A DNA stretch of 6,834 nt from assembly GCA_025980625.1 (NCBI GenBank), contig JAICXG010000154.1, positions 1 through 6,834 of the forward strand, read 5' to 3'. This stretch comes from Chthoniobacterales bacterium (GTDB taxonomy: Bacteria > Verrucomicrobiota > Verrucomicrobiia > Chthoniobacterales > UBA10450). The position numbers and the translations under genes were made by a program. Numbering within the stretch: position 1 is the stretch's first letter; each line of letters begins with the position of its first letter. Below the pieces are notes generated by a model, which did not search any database, was not told the DNA's origin, and was given only the letters and a program-made list of their open reading frames with translations. Positions 1 to 5,618 of the stretch are shown here, piece by piece.

Positions 1-363
1 ATCATGTGGGCGAATCTCCATCTGCTTTTCTGGCTCTCGCTCTTTCCCTTCGTCACCGGTTGGATGGGCGAAAACCATTTTCATCGCTTCCCCTCGGCGC
101 TCTACGGCGCGGTGCTGTTTATGGCGTCGATCGCCTATTACATCCTCCAAACACTAGTTGTGTCTGCGCAGGGTCCCGCCTCGCGGCTCGCAAAAGCGCT
201 CGGGTCAGATTGGAAGGGGAAACTCTCGCCCGTGCTCTACGCGGCCGCGATTGCCGTCTCACTCGTTAGGCCATGGATCGCCGGCTGCATCTACATCGCC
301 GTCGCCCTCATGTGGCTTGTCCCCGACCGCCGGCTCGCGCGCGCTGCGACCAGCGCCAACTGA
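1..363 (+). CDS. TMEM175/DUF1211 family integral membrane protein, C-terminal part (5' end outside window)
   Basis: This is the C-terminal 120 residues of a protein of the TMEM175 (DUF1211, PF06736) family; bacterial members are about 200 residues with six membrane helices and some are potassium channels. Visible are the block WANLHLLFWLSLFPFVTGWM, a helix near residues 33-53 (LYGAVLFMASIAYYIL), a linker ending DWKGKLSPVLYAAAI, and a last hydrophobic segment ending LMWLVPDRR. These blocks and their order are typical of the family. The family's N-terminal FSDG motif is not in the window, and the frame is open to base 1, so the ATG at 4 is probably internal. The gene ends at TGA 361-363 and is followed by a hairpin terminator. 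It converges on the minus-strand repeat-protein gene. Channel function is inferred from the family. Confidence 0.85.
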   Translation: MMWANLHLLFWLSLFPFVTGWMGENHFHRFPSALYGAVLFMASIAYYILQTLVVSAQGPASRLAKALGSDWKGKLSPVLYAAAIAVSLVRPWIAGCIYIAVALMWLVPDRRLARAATSAN

Positions 364-373
364 AAATGCGTAG

Positions 374-417
374 CACAGGCATCCTGCCTGTGGGGCCACC
401 GGGCGTCTCGCCCGGTG
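374..417. repeat. REP-like double hairpin in the convergent intergenic space
   Basis: Two perfect inverted repeats lie next to each other. The first is CACAGGCA (374-381), loop TCC, TGCCTGTG (385-392). The second is CACCGGGCG (397-405), loop TCT, CGCCCGGTG (409-417). A third, decayed one may follow around 432-473 (TTTTGAC ... GTCAAA around CACCAGGCGAGACTCC). The word GCATCCTGCCTG at 379-390 recurs at 6263-6274 near the other end of the window. From memory, such repeats are abundant between genes of Chthoniobacterales-like Verrucomicrobia; that link is inferred. The 426-488 spacer otherwise shows nothing recognisable. Confidence 0.6.
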
Positions 418-425
418 TTTTCTTT
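397..425 (+). terminator. Intrinsic terminator of the TMEM175-family gene
   Basis: A 9-bp perfect GC-rich stem (397-405 with 409-417, loop TCT) is followed directly by TTTTCTTT (418-425). It starts 33 bases after the TGA stop of the upstream plus-strand gene, which is a standard rho-independent terminator layout. The stem is also the second arm of the REP-like element, so one sequence may serve both roles. Confidence 0.6.
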
Positions 426-488
426 GCCGGCGGTTTTGACTCACCAGGCGAGACTCCCATTGCCGTCAAAGCCGAGGACGAGCTACAG

Positions 489-2231
489 CTACGGCACCAC
501 TGTAAGTGTGAGATCGTTCCCGTCGCCGCCTTCGTAGTTAGCCTGGAGATTGTTGCCGTTCACGTTCACAATCCCGCCGTCGGGCAAGTTAGCGAAGGTG
601 CCGCTGATTGGGCTCGCGCTCGTGTTGCTGATGAGGGTCAGAGTTAGTCCGCGTTTGAGGCTGCCTTGGGTCTGACCGCTTACATTCACCGTTGCCCCGC
701 TGTTGATCGTCACTCCGTTGGCAATCACCTTGTCAGTCCTGGCTTTGTTCTGCTTCGCTTTGAAGGTGTAGGTATAAGTCGCATCCGCCTTGAAGGTGAG
801 CGCGCTCTGGATGGTGAGCGTGAGTTGCTTCTTCCCGCCCGCAGCGGGGACGAGAAACGCGCCTGTCCCGCTCCCCGTGCCGATGGTCACCGCTCCGGCA
901 ATGATGCCGCTCCCGCCCAAGGTGCCGGCGTTGACACTTACTGCTCCCGTGCCTGTAGCTGATCCGGTCGTGTTACTCACGACAAGCGTGCCAGAGGTAA
1001 CGGTCGTCCCGCCGGTGTAAGAGTTCGCGCTCGACAAGGTCAGTGTTCCGGTCCCGCTCTTGGCGATTGAGCCGGCATTCTGGATCGTGCCGGAAAAAGT
1101 CGCATCGAGATTATTCGCGCCGATCGTCAGTTGATTCGCGCCTAACGAGACAAGGCCGTTGCCCGCAACGGAGCCAACGCTTACGCCGGGCGGCTTATGG
1201 GTGCTAATGTCGAGCTGGCCGTTGTCCGAGAGGGTGAAAGCCGCCGTGCCGCCGTCGCTTGAATTCATGAACTGAAGCAAGCCCCCGTCGCCGCCATTGA
1301 CTCCGCCGTTAATCGTGAAGGTGGCGTTGGCGGCCATGGTATCATCTTCGAAGGTGATCGTTGCAGGAATCGCGCCGGCTGTTTGTCCGCCATTAACGAC
1401 AAAGGTGGCTGCGTCCGCCGTCGCCTCATCCTGGTAGATCATCTCCGCGCCGCCAGCGCCGCTGATTCTGCCGCCTTGCAAAGTAAAGCTTGCCACGCCC
1501 GCGCTGGTGTTGTCGTAGAAGATCGTGTTGCCACCGAACTGATCTCGAGTCGACCCGTTAATGACAAAGCTCGAATTTGCGGCCGTGGCCGTGCTCAGGA
1601 ACAGGACTTCTGCCGCCCCATTTACGGTGACACTCGAGTTGTCAGCCGTCGCATCGCCATTAAACTCGAGCAGCCCCGGATTGAGCGTCAAATTGGCGTT
1701 CCCCGCGCTGGAACCGCCGAAAAAAGTTATATTAGCCCCCCCAATTGTGTTGCGATTGATTGTGATAGCGGCGTTACCGGCGCTCGCCCCGGGAAACAAA
1801 CTCAGGGCTCCGCCACCAAGAAAGAAGGCGATCCGGTCTCCGATGGTTGCTCCATTTGCGATATTTACCGCGGATTCATTAAACGGCGGAGTAGCCGCCA
1901 AATCGAACTCTTGCGTCGCTCCAGAATTATTGACAATGCTTCCAAGAATCGTCAATGACGTAAGCGGGTTTACCGTGATCGCGAAGGGGCTAGCGTCTTC
2001 GGTAAAGACAATGCTCTCTACCGTCGTATCCTCGGCGATGGATACGTCCGTCAACTCGGAAGCGTTGAATGTGGCAATGTCAGTCGTTCCATTTGGAATC
2101 GTTTCCGGCGTCCAATTGACAACGTTGTTCCAGTCACCGTCTGATGGGTTAAGATTCCAGGTAGCACTCCCAGCCTGGCTAAGATTGGCGCCTATTAGGA
2201 GTAAGGCTCCAGCGACTCCGAGCATCTGCAC
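489..2231 (-). CDS. Secreted PATR (autotransporter-associated beta-strand repeat) protein, copy 1, 580 aa
   Basis: A predicted Sec-exported surface or extracellular protein. From the GTG at 2231 it begins with a hydrophobic segment (GVAGALLLIGANLSQA, likely cleaved near A20). An N-terminal cap has WNLNPSDGDWNNVVNW (25-40). About eight imperfect solenoid-like units follow, starting near residues 150, 175, 195, 216, 243, 271, 299 and 326; each has a core like (S/T)AxxAxFTxNGG followed by an xFxxx strand. A canonical PATR repeat (TIGR02601/PF12951) spans about 389-419 (KSGTGTLTLS ... SGTLVV). A C-terminal domain (about 466-580) ends YEGGDGNDLTLTVVP. There is no autotransporter barrel, PEP-CTERM motif or LPxTG. 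Composition is Gly/Asn/Thr/Ala rich. It lies downstream of an esterase gene and is paralogous to the protein at 3999-5585. The start is uncertain: the GTG has no good ribosome site and gives a signal peptide without positive charge, while the open frame continues upstream to 2312 and encodes a basic stretch (QQIRRTSNWNNVRV). An ATG at 2225 and a CTG at 2294 are alternatives. Confidence 0.85.
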   Translation of the reverse strand: MQMLGVAGALLLIGANLSQAGSATWNLNPSDGDWNNVVNWTPETIPNGTTDIATFNASELTDVSIAEDTTVESIVFTEDASPFAITVNPLTSLTILGSIVNNSGATQEFDLAATPPFNESAVNIANGATIGDRIAFFLGGGALSLFPGASAGNAAITINRNTIGGANITFFGGSSAGNANLTLNPGLLEFNGDATADNSSVTVNGAAEVLFLSTATAANSSFVINGSTRDQFGGNTIFYDNTSAGVASFTLQGGRISGAGGAEMIYQDEATADAATFVVNGGQTAGAIPATITFEDDTMAANATFTINGGVNGGDGGLLQFMNSSDGGTAAFTLSDNGQLDISTHKPPGVSVGSVAGNGLVSLGANQLTIGANNLDATFSGTIQNAGSIAKSGTGTLTLSSANSYTGGTTVTSGTLVVSNTTGSATGTGAVSVNAGTLGGSGIIAGAVTIGTGSGTGAFLVPAAGGKKQLTLTIQSALTFKADATYTYTFKAKQNKARTDKVIANGVTINSGATVNVSGQTQGSLKRGLTLTLISNTSASPISGTFANLPDGGIVNVNGNNLQANYEGGDGNDLTLTVVP

Positions 2232-2290
2232 TCTTACATTGTTCCAATTCGATGTTCTCCTGATCTGTTGAGTTACGAAGTGATGAAAGA

Positions 2291-2974
2291 TCAGGGCGGG
2301 TCCTTCAGATGATCATCAAAGAATGCTATGACCTCATCACGGATTTTCATGTGCATGACAAGATCATTGAGAGGCCATAGTTCCCAGGCATGAGCGCTAC
2401 TGTCTGGGATTGTTGTCGTCTCTAGGCCATCGGATGTATCGATTCCGACGCCCGCCAGCGCGCAAACCATGAGGCTAATCTGCTGGACCGGCATGGAATC
2501 TCCATCGCTGTTCGCGAGGTAGAGCGGCTTAAACTCCTGATCCTCTTTCGATTTTACCTTGGCAACTGGAGAGACGCTCTTTTGATCGTAAGTCGCCGGA
2601 TTGCCGTCATCGCGCAGCGAGACGTTGGTGTAGCTTTCGATATCCTTGACGTAGTGGTCGAGCGTCTCACCATCGAGTCGGTAGGACATGTCATAAGCGC
2701 CGGATAAACAGGCCGCGCAGTTGGGGCGATCATCGAGGCCGTTCTGGCACCAGTGTGGATACGCGTTGTTCGGTGTCGGCGTCTTGTCGAGCGCGACGAA
2801 AGCGGCATGGCCGCCGCCACCTGAGCCGCCAAGCAGCGCAATGTTCCCGTCGCAGTACTCGGGGTGAAGGATGCGCGCGGCCCTGACGAAATTTTTGATA
2901 TCATCGGTTCTGTTGCGGCGGCCGGCCCGAGGCGGGGTCGTTATAGTCCGGGTCTTGTCCCTGGATGCGTCCAC
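2291..2974 (-). CDS. Esterase-like alpha/beta-hydrolase 1, C-terminal half (frame 2)
   Basis: The longest open form starts at GTG 2974, but its first 22 residues are the out-of-frame shadow of frame 1; real homology starts at TDDIKNFVRAARILHP near 2907. It carries the nucleophile elbow ALLGGSGGGGHAA, a lid-like region with NCAACLSG, then FKPLYLANSDGDSMP (acid-bearing loop) and IPDSSAHAWELWP (catalytic His), ending EVIAFFDDHLKDPP. The C-terminal 100 residues align with the hydrolase remnant at 5619-5969 through shared SP, FKP, NS, DSMP, CAL.GVG and HA.E.W positions. Its TGA stop is 59 bases upstream of the GTG of repeat protein 1, or overlaps the candidate CTG start. Confidence 0.65.
   Translation of the reverse strand: MDASRDKTRTITTPPRAGRRNRTDDIKNFVRAARILHPEYCDGNIALLGGSGGGGHAAFVALDKTPTPNNAYPHWCQNGLDDRPNCAACLSGAYDMSYRLDGETLDHYVKDIESYTNVSLRDDGNPATYDQKSVSPVAKVKSKEDQEFKPLYLANSDGDSMPVQQISLMVCALAGVGIDTSDGLETTTIPDSSAHAWELWPLNDLVMHMKIRDEVIAFFDDHLKDPP
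2292..2305 (-). promoter_or_regulatory. Candidate ribosome binding site plus CTG start for repeat protein 1
   Basis: On the minus strand AAGGA (2305-2301) is followed by a 6-base spacer and CTG (2294-2292), in frame with the repeat protein. Starting here would add 21 residues and supply the missing basic n-region (RR near residues 11-12), making the leader about as long as that of the paralogue. The other two well-marked starts in this locus use the same 6-base spacing. The CTG would overlap the TGA stop of the esterase gene, suggesting translational coupling. CTG starts are rare, and AAGGA also encodes esterase residues, so this is a hypothesis. Confidence 0.3.
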
Positions 2975-3452
2975 ACCGCGACAGACGAAAGTTGACTGCC
3001 AAGACGAAATAACCGCTGTTTTTTAGGTCGGTCGCAATCGAAATGATGGGCGGCTCGAAAGAGTTTCCATAATGGTAGCCATCGCCATGGATCATGATGA
3101 CCGTAGGGTAGGGGCCGGGTCCAAAAGTCGCCGGGTCGGGGATATACAGTTGCCAGCTGAGCTTGCTTCCGTCTCCCGGCTGCCAGGCCTGTGGCAGATA
3201 TTCCAGCGGCGGGCCGGGGTTCGGGTTGTCTGGATCGACATCCTGCAACGGGGTGCCGTCGCAACCGTTGTTCGCGCCGTAATTGAACGGATTGCCCGGG
3301 GTCGGCGTAGGGATTGGCGGCGTGGGACTCCAAGTCTGCGCTTTGCCAGCCAAGCTGAGGCTGAAGAAAGCCGTGGCTACTGCGGCGACGAGCCAAAAGC
3401 GCAAGGTCCTGGAGCGGTGTTCTTTGAGCGGTGATCTTTGAGCGGTGTTCAT
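2901..3452 (-). CDS. Esterase-like alpha/beta-hydrolase 1, N-terminal half (frame 1)
   Basis: This 183-residue frame carries a Sec signal peptide: basic n-region (RSPLKEHRSRTLR), hydrophobic core (FWLVAAVATAFFSLSLAG), likely cleavage after GKA near residue 38. A Pro/Gly-rich linker with four cysteines-poor, Asp/Asn-rich turns follows (about 41-95), then the first hydrolase strands SWQLYIPD, TVIMIHGDGYHYG and YFVLAVNFRLS. HGDG at 122-125 sits where HGGG-type esterases place the oxyanion hole. ATG 3452 was chosen because it starts directly before a well-formed signal peptide; the frame can be extended to a TTG at 3524, but those 24 residues look unlike a leader. No clear Shine-Dalgarno precedes the ATG. 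Confidence 0.6.
   Translation of the reverse strand: MNTAQRSPLKEHRSRTLRFWLVAAVATAFFSLSLAGKAQTWSPTPPIPTPTPGNPFNYGANNGCDGTPLQDVDPDNPNPGPPLEYLPQAWQPGDGSKLSWQLYIPDPATFGPGPYPTVIMIHGDGYHYGNSFEPPIISIATDLKNSGYFVLAVNFRLSRCGRIQGQDPDYNDPASGRPPQQNR
3412..3450 (-). repeat. 14-nt tandem repeat, 2.8 copies, over the first codons of esterase 1
   Basis: On the plus strand the unit is GAGCGGTGTTCTTT (3412-3425), then GAGCGGTGATCTTT (3426-3439), then the partial GAGCGGTGTTC (3440-3450), which runs into the CAT that is the esterase ATG. There is a single mismatch between copies. The unit length is not a multiple of three, so a gain or loss of one copy would put the signal peptide out of frame. Three copies are in frame here. 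Confidence 0.75.
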
Positions 3453-3629
3453 AGGTTCACATTTGACTGCCGTATGTCTTACCGCGGGCGGGAATCGGCT
3501 GGCAAGCAAAATCTCTACTTGCAAGTTGCTAAGGCGTTTCGTTCAGCTGTGCTTCCGAGATTTATCGCTCGTTCGGCAACGGTTCTTGGTTACGAGCGGC
3601 AGTGACTGGCGCCGGTCCCCATTGCGCGG

Positions 3630-3806
3630 TCAGCGGGCCGGCCGCAAGCTTTCGAGCTGCGCCTGCAGCCGGTCGAGTCCTTTACTTCCGGCAACGATCT
3701 CGCCTAACGAACAAAGCGCGCTCGGGGTATGCGCGAGGAAAGCGGACTTCCCCTGGACCAGGCCAAGATAGCCATAGGCGCCGACCGCCTGCATCAGCCG
3801 CTGCAT
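3630..3806 (-). pseudogene. Relic of a phosphotransferase C-terminus (APH/COG3178-like), 58 codons
   Basis: A short frame from ATG 3806 to TGA 3632-3630 encodes MQRLMQAVGAYGYLGLVQGK and continues with SAFLAHTPSAL and a helical tail ending LDRLQAQLESLRPAR. The pattern (R)LMQA(V/L)GAYGYLGL...GK..FL.H.P.AL resembles the extreme C-terminus of predicted aminoglycoside-phosphotransferase-like kinases; this match is from memory and not certain. The frame is closed upstream by TGA at 3835-3833, and no kinase catalytic loop is present, so it cannot be functional. An adjacent frame gives SNKLRRLRD just before it, perhaps the continuation after a frameshift. It lies between the two esterase/repeat-protein modules and suggests gene decay or an insertion boundary. 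Confidence 0.4.
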
Positions 3807-3998
3807 CGCGCAAACGCCGCAGCTTATTGCTCATCGGTGGCGATGTCCTCTTTGCGGGCGGAGTCGGCCGCTCGGACCTGCGCGGCCACGGGCCGCCCAC
3901 CACGATCGGCGCCGAAGGCGAATCGAATCCCTTCATCCGCGCGGTTTGATCTACCGGACCGAGAAACCTGACGCGCCGACCGCGGAGCGACCGCCGCG
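3807..3998 (-). other. Degenerate DNA between the two modules, no intact gene
   Basis: All six frames here are either short or of shadow composition. One minus-strand frame ending at TAA 3826-3824 contains GIRFAFGADRGGRPVAAQVR, which faintly recalls the last strands of a cold-shock domain (a pattern like F..G.D..GRP.A..V), but there is no start codon in frame and no upstream RNA-binding motif. Just after the repeat-protein stop at 3999, the minus strand holds a direct repeat GCGGTCG and a CGCGG/CCGCG pairing without a T-tract, so it is not called a terminator. The 3453-3629 stretch on the other side of the phosphotransferase relic shows nothing recognisable. Confidence 0.4.
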
Positions 3999-5585
3999 CT
4001 ACGGCACGACTGTAAGTGTCAGATCGTTCCCGTCGCCACCTTCGTAGCTGGCCTGGAGATTGTTGCCGTTCACAGTTACGATCGCGCCGTCAGGCAGGTT
4101 GCTGAACGCGCCGCTGATCGCGTTCGCGCTTGTGTTGCTGATCACGGTCAGGACGGTGCCGCGTCTCATTCGGTTTTGACTGCTGGAGCTGATCGCAATT
4201 GTTCCGCCATTGATTGTGACGCCATTGGCAATCACGAGATCGGTGCGCATCCGGTTCTTGTTGCCTTTGAAGGTGTAGGTGTAAGCCGCATCCGAATTAA
4301 AGGTGACTGGGCTTTGGATTATAAGAGTGAGTTGCTTGTTCGTCCCAATGCCAGGAGTAAGAAAGGCTCCCGGCCCGCTCCCGGTGCCAACTGTGACCGC
4401 GCCCGCAATGATTCCACTCCCACCCAAAGTGCCGGCATTGACGTTAAGGGGCCCGGTTCCGGTGCCTGAGCCGGCGGTGTTGCTCACCCTCAGGACGCCT
4501 TGAGTGACTGTCGTCCCATTCACATAGAGATTCGCTCCCGTTAAGGAGAGGGTACCAGTTCCAGTCTTACTTAATGCGCCACCTCCGCCGCCCCCGTCTG
4601 GTCCTGCCGGGTGCAGCACCCCGGAAAAGGTTGTGCTCAGCGAATTGCTGCCGACAACGAGAACCAATTTCCCAAGATAGATCTGGCCATCGCCTTCGAT
4701 CGACCCCACTGTGACGGTACCGTCTTTAGAGAGGCTGTGACCGCTAATGTCCAGATACCCATTGCCGAATACTTCCACACGTGCGGTCCCACCTAGCGAA
4801 GCATCGTTAAGATGCACGTTCCCGCCGCCACCGCCATTTGTCCCACCGTAGGCGATGAGAGTGGCATTGCCGGCGTCCGGCGACGTAATGTCAAATTCGG
4901 TTTGACTGCCCGTGGCTCCGGGCGCAGTCGCCCCGTCATTGATGATCGTCGAGTTTGCCGCTGAGGTGCCGGTGTAAAAGAAAGTAGTGAGACCTCCTGA
5001 TCCACCTGCGACGCTCGCACCGAGGTTGTGAATAGTAGCGTCGCCGGCGTCGTAGAAAACAAACTGGAATATGGTCTGCAATCCAGAGCCTCCATTTCCA
5101 GCTTGTTGCGTGAACGTTATGGGTCCTGTGATCGTACCGTCATTATTATCGGAACTCCCAGTACAACCGAAAAATGCCGGCTCCGTTCCATCGGATGCGG
5201 CGATGAAGTTTTGTTCAAAAGTCGACTCGTTGATTAGATTGGATGAAAACCCAAGGCTGGCGCCAGGCTGAGCAGTGATGGTGTAAGCTCCGGCGTCGGC
5301 TTCGAACACGAGATCGAAAACCCCTGCTGGCTCAGGAATGGTAAGATCGCGGATTGCCGAGGCGCCGAGGCGCACTTCATCCGAGCTAATTGGCACACGG
5401 CCGGTGGACCAGTTTGCCGGATTGTTCCAGTTATTATCAACCGGGTTTGCGAGCCATGACACAGTACTGGCCCGGCTCACTTGACCTAAGAGGAATGGGG
5501 CACAAAAAGTGAGTCCGATCATTACCTTCCCAAGCCGTAAAAGAACGGTGTGAATGGCTGATTCAATTTCAATAAGATTCTTCAT
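3999..5585 (-). CDS. Secreted PATR (autotransporter-associated beta-strand repeat) protein, copy 2, 528 aa
   Basis: Paralogue of the 489-2231 gene, predicted to be exported. A long leader (basic n-region with LLRLGK, hydrophobic core VMIGLTFCAPFLLG, likely cleavage after SRA near 39) precedes an N-terminal cap with NNWNNPANWSTGRVP (51-65). About four solenoid-like units follow, near residues 179, 208, 237 and 264, separated by Gly-rich turns. A PATR repeat spans about 337-368 (LSKTGTGTLSL ... VLRVS), with a Gly6 run just before it. The C-terminal domain (about 416-528) is about two-thirds identical by eye to copy 1 and ends with the same 15 residues, YEGGDGNDLTLTVVP. No barrel, PEP-CTERM or LPxTG is seen. 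The ATG at 5585 is secure because AAGGAG lies six bases upstream. It follows the hydrolase remnant by 33 bases, so the two probably shared a transcript. A surface scaffold or adhesin role is inferred from the repeat type. Confidence 0.9.
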   Translation of the reverse strand: MKNLIEIESAIHTVLLRLGKVMIGLTFCAPFLLGQVSRASTVSWLANPVDNNWNNPANWSTGRVPISSDEVRLGASAIRDLTIPEPAGVFDLVFEADAGAYTITAQPGASLGFSSNLINESTFEQNFIAASDGTEPAFFGCTGSSDNNDGTITGPITFTQQAGNGGSGLQTIFQFVFYDAGDATIHNLGASVAGGSGGLTTFFYTGTSAANSTIINDGATAPGATGSQTEFDITSPDAGNATLIAYGGTNGGGGGNVHLNDASLGGTARVEVFGNGYLDISGHSLSKDGTVTVGSIEGDGQIYLGKLVLVVGSNSLSTTFSGVLHPAGPDGGGGGGALSKTGTGTLSLTGANLYVNGTTVTQGVLRVSNTAGSGTGTGPLNVNAGTLGGSGIIAGAVTVGTGSGPGAFLTPGIGTNKQLTLIIQSPVTFNSDAAYTYTFKGNKNRMRTDLVIANGVTINGGTIAISSSSQNRMRRGTVLTVISNTSANAISGAFSNLPDGAIVTVNGNNLQASYEGGDGNDLTLTVVP

Positions 5586-5591
5586 TCCTAT

Positions 5592-5597
5592 CTCCTT
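5592..5597 (-). promoter_or_regulatory. Shine-Dalgarno site of repeat protein 2
   Basis: AAGGAG on the minus strand (5597-5592) lies six bases before ATG 5585. It fixes the start of the 528-residue protein, and with it the long leader used here to judge the doubtful start of copy 1. Confidence 0.8.
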
Positions 5598-5618
5598 TGT
5601 CCCAATCGTAAAATTCCC

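Larger units (their letters stand above)
2291..3452 (-). pseudogene. Secreted alpha/beta-hydrolase (esterase-like), whole gene split by a one-base frameshift
   Basis: Read together, two overlapping frames make one complete alpha/beta-hydrolase of about 386 residues. Frame 1 runs from ATG 3452 to ...GRPPQQ; frame 2 continues TDDIKNFVRAARILHP.... The join is at CAGAACCGATGAT on the minus strand: removing one A (2909 or 2908) gives Q-Q-T-D-D and restores the frame. As written, frame 1 stops at TGA 2903-2901, two codons later. The reconstructed protein has a signal peptide, oxyanion-type HGDG (122-125), nucleophile elbow GGSGG with Ser210, a plausible acid in SDGDSMP (Asp316 or Asp318) and His354 in SSAHAW. 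All catalytic pieces remain, so the break is recent or an assembly error. It is the upstream partner of repeat protein 1. Substrate is unknown; the fold suggests carboxylic esters. Confidence 0.7.

Noticed and set aside
1383..2271. Long plus-strand open frames (191 and 236 codons) opposite repeat protein 1
   Set aside because: They mirror the repetitive Gly/Asn/Thr-rich coding strand, show Val/Ala/Pro-rich shadow composition with no recognisable domain, and the minus strand has clear signal, PATR and C-terminal features.
3824..3945. Minus-strand frame containing GADRGGRPVAAQVR, possibly a cold-shock-domain end
   Set aside because: Only a short, low-specificity pattern; there is no start codon in frame and no upstream nucleic-acid-binding motifs in any frame.
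3602..3971. Plus- and minus-strand open frames of 80-115 codons in the inter-module region
   Set aside because: Composition is Arg/Pro/Ala-rich as expected of non-coding GC-rich DNA; the only family-like pattern is in the short phosphotransferase-like minus-strand frame at 3630-3806.
3973..3998. GC-rich CGCGG...CCGCG pairing after the stop of repeat protein 2
   Set aside because: The loop is awkward, direct repeats (GCGGTCG) compete with the pairing, and there is no T-tract, so it does not qualify as an intrinsic terminator.
489..5585. CRISPR array or mobile element explaining the repetitive minus-strand DNA
   Set aside because: The repeats are imperfect, vary in length, stay in frame and encode beta-strand units. 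No transposase, terminal inverted repeats or regular spacers are visible.
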